Origin: Endobacter medicaginis
GTDB lineage: Bacteria; Pseudomonadota; Alphaproteobacteria; Acetobacterales; Acetobacteraceae
DNA length: 64,000 bases
Direction of reading: 5' to 3'
Assembly: GCF_014192375.1 (NCBI RefSeq)
Contig: NZ_JACHXV010000006.1
Location: forward strand, 186,001 to 250,000
The notes below the pieces were generated by a model. It was not told the DNA's origin. It ran no database searches and was given only the letters and a program-made list of their open reading frames with translations. The position numbers and the translations under genes are program-made. Shown here one piece after another: positions 52,867 through 61,370 of the stretch (positions within the stretch are counted from its first letter, which is position 1; each line of letters begins with the position of its first letter).

Positions 52867-53253
52867 TCAGGCAGGGTTCGCCAGCGCCTCCTGTTCGGCG
52901 GCGGTGAAGACGCGACCGCGGGTGAGGAAGCGTCGTTCGCGGCCGTTGTCGAGGCTGAACATGCCGCCTCGACCCGGCACCACGTCGAGGATGAGTTGCG
53001 TGTGCGCCCAGGCACGTCCCTGGGCGGCGCCGATATAGACCGGCGCGCCGCCGACCTCGCCGAGCAGGATGTCGCCCTCGCCCAGGCGGAAGCCGCCGAG
53101 CGGATAGCACATCGGCGAGGAGCCGTCGCAGCAGCCGCCGGATTGATGGAACATCACCTCGCCGTGCTCCGCCCTGATCTCGTCGATCAGGGCGAGGGCG
53201 GCGTCGGTGGCGACGACGCGCGGGGGCCGCGTCGCCACCGCCGTGTCGGTCAC
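52867..53253 (-). CDS. DUF779 family protein
   Basis: A 128-residue protein of a family usually placed beside aldehyde and alcohol dehydrogenase genes, as here. Features: VMFHQSGGCCDGSSPMCYPL with three Cys that could bind a metal, VYIGAAQGRAWAHTQLILDV and REQ-type ending RRFLTRGRVFTAAEQEAL. Start is GTG, overlapping the adhP stop (GTGA), so the two are co-translated. Molecular role unknown. Confidence 0.88.
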   Translation of the reverse strand: MTDTAVATRPPRVVATDAALALIDEIRAEHGEVMFHQSGGCCDGSSPMCYPLGGFRLGEGDILLGEVGGAPVYIGAAQGRAWAHTQLILDVVPGRGGMFSLDNGRERRFLTRGRVFTAAEQEALANPA

Positions 53254-54284
53254 GAGGCCGTCAGGTCCATCACCACGCGGCCCTGGATCTTGCCCTTGTG
53301 CATGCGCTCGAAGATCGTGTTGATGTCGTCGAGCTTCGCCTTCTCGATATGGGCGCGGACCTTGCCCTGTGTCGCGAAGTCGATCGACTCCTGAAGATCG
53401 AGCCGGGTGCCGACGATCGAGCCGCGTACGGTGATGCCATTGAGCACCAGACCGAAGATGTTGAGCGGGAAGTCGCCCGGCGGCAGGCCGTTGAACGCCA
53501 CGGTGCCGCCGCGTGCGACCACGCCGATCGCCTGCTCGAACGCCTTCTCGCTCACCGCGGTGACCAGCACGCCGTTCACGCCGCCGCCGGTCTCGCGCTT
53601 GATGATTTCCGAGGGGTTCTCGTTGCGGGCATTGACGGTGATGCTCGCACCCAGCTTGCGGGCGAGATCGAGCTTGGCATCGTCGACGTCGATCGCCGCC
53701 ACGTTGAAGCCCATCGCCTTGGCATACTGCACGGCAAGATGGCCCAGGCCGCCGATGCCGCTGATCGCGACATAGTCGCCGGGCTTGGCGTCGGTCATCT
53801 TGAGGCCCTTGTAGACCGTCACACCGGCGCACAGGATCGGCGCGATCTCGTTGAAATCGACATTGCCCGGCAGATGGCCGACATAGTTCGGATCGGCGAC
53901 CACATAGTCGGCGAAACCGCCATTGACGGAGTAGCCGGTATTCTGCTGGCTCTCGCACAGCGTCTCCCAGCCGCCGAGGCAGTGTTTGCAGTAACCGCAG
54001 GCCGAATACAGCCACGGCACGCCGACCCGGTCGCCTTCCTTGACGTGCTTCACACCCGCGCCGACGGCGGAGACGAAACCGACGCCCTCATGGCCGGGGA
54101 TGAAGGGCGGATTCGGCTTGACCGGCCAATCGCCATCGGCCGCATGCAGGTCGGTATGGCACACGCCGGAAGCCTGCACGGCAACCTGGATCTGGCCCGG
54201 CCCGACTTCGGGGATCGGAACCTCATCAATGGTGAGCGGCTTGCCGAATTCGCGCACAACCGCAGCCTTCATGGTCTTTGCCAT
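53250..54284 (-). CDS. adhP: zinc-dependent alcohol dehydrogenase (AdhP type)
   Basis: A 344-residue medium-chain dehydrogenase that interconverts primary alcohols and aldehydes with NAD. The catalytic zinc site is in SGVCHTDLHAADGDW and FIPGHEGVG; the structural zinc site is CGYCKHCLGGWETLC; the cofactor loop is GIGGLGHLAVQYAKAMG. The ATG at 54284 has GAGGAGA upstream. It lies 74 bp behind the aldehyde dehydrogenase gene and before DUF779, making a compact alcohol/aldehyde cassette. Confidence 0.94.
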   Translation of the reverse strand: MAKTMKAAVVREFGKPLTIDEVPIPEVGPGQIQVAVQASGVCHTDLHAADGDWPVKPNPPFIPGHEGVGFVSAVGAGVKHVKEGDRVGVPWLYSACGYCKHCLGGWETLCESQQNTGYSVNGGFADYVVADPNYVGHLPGNVDFNEIAPILCAGVTVYKGLKMTDAKPGDYVAISGIGGLGHLAVQYAKAMGFNVAAIDVDDAKLDLARKLGASITVNARNENPSEIIKRETGGGVNGVLVTAVSEKAFEQAIGVVARGGTVAFNGLPPGDFPLNIFGLVLNGITVRGSIVGTRLDLQESIDFATQGKVRAHIEKAKLDDINTIFERMHKGKIQGRVVMDLTAS

Positions 54285-54357
54285 GGGACGTCTCCTCTGT
54301 CTTTGGTCTGATGGGCTCGAAGAAGGCCCGAAGGTCTGCAATCCTCCGGGCGGGCTT

Positions 54358-55878
54358 TCAGAAAAAGCCGAGTTTCTTCGGGGAGTAGCTGACCAGCATG
54401 TTCTTGGTCTGCTGGTAGTGATCGAGCATCATCTTGTGGGTCTCGCGACCGATGCCCGACTGCTTGTACCCGCCGAACGCCGCATGGGCGGGATAGGCGT
54501 GGTAGCAGTTGGTCCAGACACGCCCGGCCTTGATGTTGCGGCCGAAGCGGTAGCAGGTATTGACGTTGCGCGACCAGACGCCGGCGCCAAGTCCATAGAG
54601 CGTGTCGTTGGCGATGGCGAGCGCGTCGTCGTCGTCGCGGAAGGTGGTGACCGCCAGCACGGGGCCGAAGATCTCCTCCTGGAAGATCCGCATCTTGTTG
54701 TGGCCCCGAAACACCGTCGGCTGCACGTAGAAGCCACCGGCGAGATCACCGTCGAGCGAGGCCGCGCTGCCGCCGATCAGCAGGTCGGCACCCTCCTGTT
54801 TGCCAATATCGATGTAGGAGAGGATCTTCTCGCGCTGCTCCGACGACGCCTGCGCGCCGATCATCGTGGCAGGATCGAGAGGATTTCCCTGCCTGATCTC
54901 GGCGACGCGCCTGAGCGCGCGCTCGATGAAGCGCTCGTAGATGCTCTCATGAATGAGCGCGCGGCTCGGGCAGGTGCAGACCTCGCCCTGGTTGAGCGCG
55001 AACATCACGAAGCCCTCGATCGCCTTGTCGAGGAAATCGTCGTCATGATCCATCACGTCGGCGAAGAAGATGTTGGGCGACTTGCCGCCCAGCTCCAGCG
55101 TGACGGGGATCAGGTTTTCCGACGCATACTGCATGATCAGCCGGCCGGTGGTGGTCTCGCCGGTGAACGCGATCTTGGCGATGCGCGGCGACGAGGCCAG
55201 CGGCTTGCCGGCTTCCAGCCCGAATCCGTTGACGATGTTGAGCACGCCGGGTGGCAGGATGTCGCCGATGGTCTCCGCCAGCACCAGGATCGAGGCCGGC
55301 GTCTGCTCGGCCGGCTTGATGACCACGCAGTTGCCGGCGGCGATGGCGGGAGCGAGTTTCCAAGCGCCCATCAGGATCGGGAAGTTCCATGGAATGATCT
55401 GGCCGACCACGCCGAGCGGTTCATGGAAATGATAGGCGATCGTGTCGTCGTCGATTTCCGACAGCGAGCCTTCCTGCGCGCGGATGCAGGAAGCGAAATA
55501 GCGGAAATGGTCGATGGCGAGCGGAATGTCGGCGGCCATCGTCTCGCGGATCGGCTTGCCGTTGTCCCAGGTCTCGGCGGTCGCGATGCGCTCGAGGTTC
55601 GCCTCCATGCGGTCGGCGATCTTCAGCAGCAGATTGGCCCGCTCGGTCGGCGCGGTGCGCGCCCAGCCATCCTTGGCAGCATGGGCGGCATCGAGTGCCG
55701 CGTCGATATCGGCCGCATCGGAGCGGGCGATCTGACAGACGACCTTGCCCGTGATCGGCGAGGTATTGTCGAAATAGCGACCCGATTTCGGCGCCATCCA
55801 GGTGCCATTGATGAAGTTGTCGTAGCGCGCCTTGAACGGCGACTTGAGTTCCGTGAACTCCGAGACCTGCATGTCCAT
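54358..55878 (-). CDS. NAD-dependent aldehyde dehydrogenase (ExaC/AldB type)
   Basis: A 506-residue enzyme oxidising acetaldehyde or similar aldehydes to acids. The general base Glu is in [16 protein letters not shown] and the catalytic Cys in [17 protein letters not shown]; the NAD fold starts at [21 protein letters not shown]-terminal [20 protein letters not shown] is typical of ExaC/AldB. First gene of the leftward cassette, downstream of a palindromic site and the AcoR-like regulator. Confidence 0.95.
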   Translation of the reverse strand: MDMQVSEFTELKSPFKARYDNFINGTWMAPKSGRYFDNTSPITGKVVCQIARSDAADIDAALDAAHAAKDGWARTAPTERANLLLKIADRMEANLERIATAETWDNGKPIRETMAADIPLAIDHFRYFASCIRAQEGSLSEIDDDTIAYHFHEPLGVVGQIIPWNFPILMGAWKLAPAIAAGNCVVIKPAEQTPASILVLAETIGDILPPGVLNIVNGFGLEAGKPLASSPRIAKIAFTGETTTGRLIMQYASENLIPVTLELGGKSPNIFFADVMDHDDDFLDKAIEGFVMFALNQGEVCTCPSRALIHESIYERFIERALRRVAEIRQGNPLDPATMIGAQASSEQREKILSYIDIGKQEGADLLIGGSAASLDGDLAGGFYVQPTVFRGHNKMRIFQEEIFGPVLAVTTFRDDDDALAIANDTLYGLGAGVWSRNVNTCYRFGRNIKAGRVWTNCYHAYPAHAAFGGYKQSGIGRETHKMMLDHYQQTKNMLVSYSPKKLGFF

Positions 55879-55984
55879 TGGAGCCGATCCTTTCCCTCGA
55901 TGCGCCGTGTTGAAGCGCTTGAGAGGCAGTCAACTCCCGGGCGTGGGCAAAGGAAAGCAGTTGCGCAGCACTCCGGTCTGTTTG

Positions 55985-56002
55985 TGTCTCGCCCGCGAGA
56001 CA
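55985..56002. promoter_or_regulatory. palindromic activator site candidate upstream of the aldehyde dehydrogenase gene
   Basis: TGTCTCGCCCGCGAGACA has 8-bp arms and two central mismatches, about 107 bp upstream of the dehydrogenase start and 20 bp beyond the regulator stop. AcoR-type regulators bind such paired sites. No sigma-54 promoter (GG-N10-GC) was found in between; a TTGACT near 55930 could be a sigma-70 -35 box. Confidence 0.5.
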
Positions 56003-56021
56003 AGGCCCCCGAAGAGACCGT

Positions 56022-56987
56022 CTACTCGCCGGACGGCCGCAATCCGGCGCGTGCCATCCGCCGGTACAGGGTCGCACGGCCGATTCCGAGCAGTCTTGCC
56101 GCCTCGGAGGCATTGCCGTGCGCGCGGGCGAGAGCCTGACGCAGCACCGCACGGTCGCCATCACCGAATCTCGCCATCTCGTTGCCGCCAAGCAGTTGCG
56201 CGACCGGCATCGGGCTCACGAAGGTGTCGTCGTTGAGACCGAAGCGCGCTCTGGCCGCCCTCGTGGCGCCGATCACCAGATCGTCGCGATCGGCTGCCAG
56301 CAGAGCACTGCCGCCGGACGTATCGTCGGCGACCAGAACGATGCGGGCCTGGGCGAAGTGGCGGCAGAAATAGTCGCGCTCGATGCGGCGGGCGGCGTCA
56401 CGGACCAGGGCGGCGATCATCTCCGCCGTGACCGGCGAGTGATCGTCGCGGCAGCTTGAAACATCGAGTGCAGCGACCAGCCGGCCTTGCGGGTCATACA
56501 CAGGCGCGTCCATGCAGCTGATGCCGACGTTGCGGCTGGCGAAGTGCTGATCGCGATGGATGATCACCGTCTTGCCCTCGAACAGGCAGGTGCCGATCCC
56601 GTTGGTGCCCTCGCGCGCCTCGCTCCAGCAGGCCCCCTCGATCAGCCCGGCATCGGCGAACGCATGGATGTCGGCATCACCGATGCGCCGGTCGAGGATC
56701 ACGCCACCCGCCTCGCTGAGGATCACGCCGCAGCCCGCGCGGCCGACGGAACGGAACACCTGGTCGAGAACCGGGGCCGCGACATCGAGCAGGTCGCCAT
56801 GCAGTTCGCGCAACTGCTGCAGCTCGGAGCTTTGCGTGCACTCCCGAGGCGCCTCGCGCGAGGGGTCGAGGTGATGATGCAAGGCCGAGCGACGCCAGGA
56901 TGCCGCCACCGGCGAGACCGCGGCGCGGCTCGCCGACTGCACGGTGTCGAGGACGATTTCGGCGTGGTCATGAAGCAAGCGAGACAT
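56022..56987 (-). CDS. AcoR-like transcriptional regulator without AAA+ domain
   Basis: A 321-residue regulator. The N-terminal region (IVLDTVQSASRAAVSPVAAS) and GAF-type sensor (CWSEAREGTNGIGTCLFEGK, HFASRNVGISCMDAPVYDPQ) match AcoR-type activators of alcohol/acetoin metabolism. After ~60 linker residues there is a Fis-type HTH (LARAHGNASEAARLLGIGRA, then TLYRRMARAGL). The central sigma-54 AAA+ domain of AcoR is missing, so it cannot remodel a sigma-54 polymerase. Convergent use is inferred: it lies just upstream of the aldehyde/alcohol cassette. I chose the ATG at 56987; one five codons earlier is possible. Confidence 0.85.
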   Translation of the reverse strand: MSRLLHDHAEIVLDTVQSASRAAVSPVAASWRRSALHHHLDPSREAPRECTQSSELQQLRELHGDLLDVAAPVLDQVFRSVGRAGCGVILSEAGGVILDRRIGDADIHAFADAGLIEGACWSEAREGTNGIGTCLFEGKTVIIHRDQHFASRNVGISCMDAPVYDPQGRLVAALDVSSCRDDHSPVTAEMIAALVRDAARRIERDYFCRHFAQARIVLVADDTSGGSALLAADRDDLVIGATRAARARFGLNDDTFVSPMPVAQLLGGNEMARFGDGDRAVLRQALARAHGNASEAARLLGIGRATLYRRMARAGLRPSGE

Positions 56988-57034
56988 GGTTTCCGCCCAC
57001 AACGCCCCCGTTCGAGGCGGGAGCGCATCCTTGT

Positions 57035-57050
57035 GTCAGGTCAACCTGAC
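57035..57050. promoter_or_regulatory. palindrome upstream of the regulator gene
   Basis: GTCAGGT-CA-ACCTGAC: 7-bp perfect arms, 48-63 bp before the AcoR-like start. It could be an autoregulatory operator; it differs from the site at 55985. Confidence 0.35.
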
Positions 57051-57187
57051 GACTTGGCGACGCTTCGTCAAACAGCTTGTGACATGATGCGGCGCAGCAA
57101 ACTGCGAGAGCGAGTCAGCAGATTTGGCTCACCCATGCGTCAGTGCGGGCCCGGGAACGCCCGTTTCCGGAGCCTCCCGCCAGGCGT

Positions 57188-57868
57188 TCAGCGTGTGCCG
57201 AAGAGGCGGTCGCCGGCATCGCCCAGGCCGGGACGGATATAGCCGTGACCGTCGAGCTCGCGGTCGATCGAGGCGGTGACGATCTTCACGTCGGGATGCG
57301 CCGCACACAGCGTGCGCAGACCCTCCGGCACCGAGAGCAGGCAGACGAACACGATGGCGTTCGCACCCGAGCGCTTCAGCCGCTCGATGGCGGCGGCGGC
57401 GCTGTGGCCGGTGGCGAGCATCGGATCGACGGCGATGCAGACCCGCTCGGCCATGTCTTCGGGCAATTTGACGTAATACTCGACCGGCTGAAGCGTCTTG
57501 GGGTCGCGATACAGGCCGATATGGCCGACACGGGCGGCCGGCACCAGATCGAGCATGCCGTCGAGGATGCCGTTGCCGGCGCGCAGGATGGAGACGAAAC
57601 AGAGCTTCTTGCCCGACAGCTTGGGCGCGGTCATCGGCTCCAGCGGGGTCTCGATCTGCTCCATCTCCAGCGGCAGGTCGCGGGTCGCCTCGTAGGCGAG
57701 AAGCAGACTGAGTTCGCGGGTGAGGCGGCGGAAGCCGGCGGTGGAGGTCGCGGCCTCGCGCAGTCGGGTGAGCTTGTGCTGCACGAGCGGATGATCGACG
57801 ACCACGACATTGGCCGGGATGTCGAATCCGGAAGCGAGGACGGGGCGAGGCAGGGGGGCATCGGTCAT
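57188..57868 (-). CDS. upp: uracil phosphoribosyltransferase
   Basis: A 226-residue salvage enzyme making UMP from uracil and [24 protein letters not shown] leads into the family start; [20 protein letters not shown] and the PRPP loop [20 protein letters not shown] are clear, with the uracil-contacting [17 protein letters not shown] end. Start is ATG at 57868, 17 bp after msrB ends. Confidence 0.96.
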   Translation of the reverse strand: MTDAPLPRPVLASGFDIPANVVVVDHPLVQHKLTRLREAATSTAGFRRLTRELSLLLAYEATRDLPLEMEQIETPLEPMTAPKLSGKKLCFVSILRAGNGILDGMLDLVPAARVGHIGLYRDPKTLQPVEYYVKLPEDMAERVCIAVDPMLATGHSAAAAIERLKRSGANAIVFVCLLSVPEGLRTLCAAHPDVKIVTASIDRELDGHGYIRPGLGDAGDRLFGTR

Positions 57869-57885
57869 GGCACCGACGCTAACAC

Positions 57886-58299
57886 TCACGCCGCCGGGAT
57901 GAAATCCAGTGCCAGCCCGTTCATGCAGTAGCGCTCCCCGGTCGGACGCGGCCCGTCGGGAAAGACATGGCCGAGATGCCCCTGGCAGTTGGCGCAGTGC
58001 ACCTCGATGCGTCGCATGCCATGGCTGTCGTCCGCGCTGGTGGCGACACCGCCCGGGAGCGGGGCGAAGAAGCTCGGCCAGCCGGACCCGCTCTCGTATT
58101 TGGTGTCGGACGAGAACAGCGCATGTCCGCAGGCCGCACAGCGGAAGGTGCCGTCGCGCTTCTCGTAGTTCAGCGCGCTCGATCCCGGCCGCTCGGTGCC
58201 GTGCTCGCGCAGCACGCGATATTGCTGCGGGGTCAGGCGCGAGCGCCACTCGGCGTCGCTGCAGGTGGCACCCGCGGGGAGGTCGGTGTCATTGGCCAT
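57886..58299 (-). CDS. msrB: peptide-methionine (R)-S-oxide reductase
   Basis: A 137-residue MsrB that repairs methionine-R-sulfoxide. CxxC zinc pairs are in [12 protein letters not shown] and [14 protein letters not shown]; the catalytic Cys is in [13 protein letters not shown]. The ATG at 58297-58299 overlaps the end of the preceding small-protein gene by 11 bp. Cytoplasmic, no signal peptide. Confidence 0.96.
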   Translation of the reverse strand: MANDTDLPAGATCSDAEWRSRLTPQQYRVLREHGTERPGSSALNYEKRDGTFRCAACGHALFSSDTKYESGSGWPSFFAPLPGGVATSADDSHGMRRIEVHCANCQGHLGHVFPDGPRPTGERYCMNGLALDFIPAA

Positions 58300-58555
58300 T
58301 GGCGGGTGCCTGCTGGGTGGGGGCGGTCTGGGTCGGGGCGGTCTGGGTGGGGGCGGTCGTCGTCGGTGCCGTGGTGGCGGGTGCGGTCTGGGCGGTGGGC
58401 GTGCCGTTGAACAGCGCGATCGCCGAGCGCGGATCGACGCCGAAATACAGCGCGACCAGGGCCACGATGATGATCCCGATGATGCCCAGACGTCCGCCTG
58501 GACGGCCGCCCGGGCTGGTGCCGGTGGGTGTGCCACCGCTGGAATTGAATGCCAT
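58289..58555 (-). CDS. small membrane protein resembling the YpfJ-peptidase N-terminus
   Basis: An 88-residue protein: Gly/Pro/Ser-rich start, one helix ([20 protein letters not shown]) and a Thr/Ala/Pro/Gln tail of repeated TAPTQ units. The segment GGRLGIIG...[15 protein letters not shown] resembles GGRMRIGG...YFGIDPRLILGLLDG in the divergent metallopeptidase gene next to it. It therefore looks like a copied anchor without the protease domain. Function unknown. The stop overlaps the msrB start. Confidence 0.7.
   Translation of the reverse strand: MAFNSSGGTPTGTSPGGRPGGRLGIIGIIIVALVALYFGVDPRSAIALFNGTPTAQTAPATTAPTTTAPTQTAPTQTAPTQQAPANGQ
58321..58365. repeat. three tandem 15-bp repeats
   Basis: Units at 58321, 58336 and 58351 share GGGCGGTC and differ by a few bases. 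They encode the [10 protein letters not shown] pentapeptide repeats in the tail of the small membrane protein. Confidence 0.7.
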
Positions 58556-58692
58556 CAGGCCTCCCGCGAAACTGCGATCCCTCGATCGGTAACGTGGCGA
58601 TGGTGCATCGGTTCTGCAACCGGCCGATTGACCGCCCCCCGCCCGAGGCGCCAGATCGGCCCACAAGCAGAACACTTCGCCGGAGGAACACC

Positions 58693-59598
58693 ATGCGGCT
58701 CGACGACCAGCGCGAAAGCTCCAATATCGACGACGAGCGCGGTGCGGATACCAGTGGCATCGGCGGCGCAGGCGGCGGATTTGGCGGCGGCCGGATGCGC
58801 ATCGGTGGCATCGGCGCGATCGCGGTGGTGCTGGTGGGGATGTATTTCGGCATCGATCCGCGGCTGATCCTCGGCCTGCTCGATGGCTCCGGCGGAAGCG
58901 TTCAGACCCAGCAGTCTCAGGCGCCTCATCCACAGCAGACCGCCCAGGAGGACAGCCAGCGCCGCTTCGTCGCGAAGGTTCTGGGTTCGACCGAGGATGT
59001 CTGGACGCAGCAGTTCCAGGCGATGGGCCGGACCTATCACCCGCCGCATCTGGTGCTGTTCACGGATGTGATCCAGTCGGGCTGCGGGGTGGCGCAGAGC
59101 GCGACCGGGCCGTTCTACTGCCCCGCCGACGGCCGCGTGTATCTCGACACCGCCTTCTTCCAGGAACTGCAGGGACGGCTGGGGGCGGGCGGCGATTTTG
59201 CCCGCGCCTACGTGATCGCGCACGAGATCGGCCATCACGTGCAGGACGAGCTCGGGCTGATGCAGCGCACCGACGAACTGCGCCAGCGCCTCGACGAGCG
59301 TGGACGCAACGCACTGTCGGTGCGCGTCGAGCTGCAGGCGGACTGCTATGCCGGGGTGTGGGCCAAGCAGGCCGACGATGCGAAGCACATCCTTGAGACC
59401 GGTGATGTGGAGCAGGGCATCACTGCCGCCGCCGCGGTGGGCGACGACCGGCTGCAACGGATGTCGCGCGGCACGGTGTCGCCCGACAGCTTCACCCATG
59501 GCAGCTCGGCGCAGCGGGTGGCGTGGTTCAAGCGCGGCTTCGCCGGCGGCGCGATCGGGGCCTGCGATACCTTCGCCCGGAACGCCGACGTGGAGTAG
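58693..59598 (+). CDS. ypfJ: neutral zinc metallopeptidase, YpfJ family
   Basis: A 301-residue single-pass membrane protein. The N-terminus is Asp/Gly-rich, with a helix near residues 38-58 (IGAIAVVLVGMYFGIDPRLI). The zinc site is HEIGHH at residues 177-182, with a late Glu in VELQADCYAGVWAKQA. GCGVAQSATGPFYCPADGRV carries a Cys pair that could form a disulfide outside. The ATG follows GGAGGAA. The peptidase domain faces the periplasm by topology; its substrate is unknown. Confidence 0.92.
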   Translation: MRLDDQRESSNIDDERGADTSGIGGAGGGFGGGRMRIGGIGAIAVVLVGMYFGIDPRLILGLLDGSGGSVQTQQSQAPHPQQTAQEDSQRRFVAKVLGSTEDVWTQQFQAMGRTYHPPHLVLFTDVIQSGCGVAQSATGPFYCPADGRVYLDTAFFQELQGRLGAGGDFARAYVIAHEIGHHVQDELGLMQRTDELRQRLDERGRNALSVRVELQADCYAGVWAKQADDAKHILETGDVEQGITAAAAVGDDRLQRMSRGTVSPDSFTHGSSAQRVAWFKRGFAGGAIGACDTFARNADVE

Positions 59599-59601
59599 CC
59601 G

Positions 59602-59745
59602 TCAGGCGTCGCCGGTCTTGGCGACGCCGTCCTCGGGACCGGTGACACCTCCGATCGCCGGCGGGTCGGAGGCCGGGAAAGTCTCTTCCAAGGCCTCATC
59701 GATCTCGCCATCCTCGACTTTCGGGTCGGGCTTGGGGTCGTTCAT
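59602..59745 (-). CDS. small acidic protein with EETFPASDPPA motif
   Basis: A 47-residue, very acidic protein (MNDPKPDPKVEDGEIDEALE, then ETFPASDPPAIGG). The motif E-E-T-F-P-A-S-D-P-P recurs in small alphaproteobacterial proteins of unknown role. AGGAGGA stands at ideal spacing before the ATG. Its stop lies 3 bp from the metallopeptidase stop, tail to tail; the start faces gpmI. Confidence 0.75.
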   Translation of the reverse strand: MNDPKPDPKVEDGEIDEALEETFPASDPPAIGGVTGPEDGVAKTGDA

Positions 59746-59845
59746 CTCGTGTCCTCCTGATCCACTGCACTCGGCAACGCGGTTCGCAGGCGGCGGGTTT
59801 GGTGGCATGCTCCGCGCCACCCGACGCTTCAGGAGACGATCGACC

Positions 59846-61366
59846 ATGCCGACCCCGAAACCCGTCATGCTGGTGATCCTCGACGGGTTCGGCTGGCGAG
59901 AGGACAGCGCCGACAACGCCGTCGCCCAGGCCCGCACGCCGAATTTCGACCGGATCTGGAGCAACGGCCCGCGCGCCTTCCTGCGCACCTGCGGCCGCGA
60001 TGTGGGCCTGCCGGACGGGCAGATGGGCAATTCGGAGGTGGGCCACCTCAATATCGGTGCCGGCCGGGTGGTGATGCAGGAACTGCCGCGGATCGACAGC
60101 GCGATCGAGGACGGCTCGATCGCCAGGACCGAGGCATTCACCGGGCTGGTCGCGGCGCTGAAAGCATCCGGCGGGCGCTGCCACCTGATGGGGCTGGTCT
60201 CCGATGGCGGCGTACACGCGCATCAGGACCATGCGCTGGGGCTGGCGAAGCTGCTCGACGCGGAGGGGATCGCCACGATCCTGCACATCTTCACCGATGG
60301 CCGCGACACCGCACCGCGCTCCGGGCGCGATTTCGTGGCGTCCCTAGTCGCGTCCCTGCCCGCCTCGGTCAGCGTCGGCACGGTGACGGGGCGATATTAC
60401 GCGATGGACCGCGACAATCGCTGGGAGCGCGTGCGGACCGCCTATGACGCGATCCGGTCGGCGCATGCGGAGCATCGCGCCGCCTCCGCCGATGCGGCGA
60501 TCGAGGCGGCCTATGACGCCGATGTCAGCGACGAATTCGTGCCGGCGACCGTGATCGGCGATTACGCCGGCATGCGCGATGGCGACGCCATCCTGAGCTT
60601 CAATTTCCGCGCCGACCGCATCCGCGAGTTGCTGGGGGCGTTCCTGCTGCCGGATTTCGACGGGTTTGCCGTCCAGCCCGTGCGCCTCGCCGCGGTCGCG
60701 ACGATGACGCGCTACTCGGACAAGCTGGCGCCGTTCATTTCGGTGATCTTCCCGCCGCAGCGTCTCGACAATCTGCTCGGCGACACGGTGGCAGCGGCCG
60801 GACGCCGCCAGTTGCGCATGGCGGAGACCGAGAAATACCCGCATGTGACCTATTTTCTCAACGGCGGCCGCGAGGTCACGCTCGACGGCGAGGACCGCAT
60901 CATGGTGCCCTCGCCGAAAGTGGCGACCTACGACCTCCAGCCCGAGATGTCGGCGCCCGAGCTGACCGACAAGGCGGTGGCGGCGATCGGGACCGGGCAA
61001 TACGACCTGATCGTGCTGAACTACGCCAATCCCGACATGGTTGGGCATACCGGCGATCTCGGGGCGGCGATCAGGGCGGTGGAGGCGGTCGATACCGGGC
61101 TCGGCCGGCTGGCCGAAGCGGTGACAGCCCAGGGGGGCGCATTGCTGGTCACCGCCGATCACGGCAATTGCGAGACGATGCGTGATCCGCAGACCGGCGG
61201 CCCGCACACCGCGCATACGCTCAACCTGGTGCCGGTGGCGCTGGCCGGCGGGCCCGAAGGCGCGACGCTGCATGACGGACGCCTGGCCGATCTCGCCCCG
61301 ACCCTGCTCGCGCTGATGGGGGTGGCGCAGCCGGACGACATGACGGGCCGTTCGCTGCTGGACTGA
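59846..61366 (+). CDS. gpmI: 2,3-bisphosphoglycerate-independent phosphoglycerate mutase
   Basis: A 506-residue Mn-dependent mutase interconverting 3- and 2-phosphoglycerate in glycolysis. The first metal site is VMLVILDGFGWRED; the phosphorylated Ser63 is in GQMGNSEVGHLNIGAG; FTDGRDTAPRSG, FNFRADRIRELL and the closing metal ligands LLVTADHGNCE and GPHTAHTLNLVPVAL are intact. The ATG has AGGAGA upstream. The EnvC-like gene starts 4 bp after its stop. Confidence 0.97.
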   Translation: MPTPKPVMLVILDGFGWREDSADNAVAQARTPNFDRIWSNGPRAFLRTCGRDVGLPDGQMGNSEVGHLNIGAGRVVMQELPRIDSAIEDGSIARTEAFTGLVAALKASGGRCHLMGLVSDGGVHAHQDHALGLAKLLDAEGIATILHIFTDGRDTAPRSGRDFVASLVASLPASVSVGTVTGRYYAMDRDNRWERVRTAYDAIRSAHAEHRAASADAAIEAAYDADVSDEFVPATVIGDYAGMRDGDAILSFNFRADRIRELLGAFLLPDFDGFAVQPVRLAAVATMTRYSDKLAPFISVIFPPQRLDNLLGDTVAAAGRRQLRMAETEKYPHVTYFLNGGREVTLDGEDRIMVPSPKVATYDLQPEMSAPELTDKAVAAIGTGQYDLIVLNYANPDMVGHTGDLGAAIRAVEAVDTGLGRLAEAVTAQGGALLVTADHGNCETMRDPQTGGPHTAHTLNLVPVALAGGPEGATLHDGRLADLAPTLLALMGVAQPDDMTGRSLLD

Positions 61367-61370
61367 CGCC

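Noticed and set aside
55879-55984. Sigma-54 promoter before the aldehyde dehydrogenase gene
   Set aside because: No GG-N10-GC core was found on the correct strand, and the adjacent regulator lacks the AAA+ domain needed to open such a promoter.
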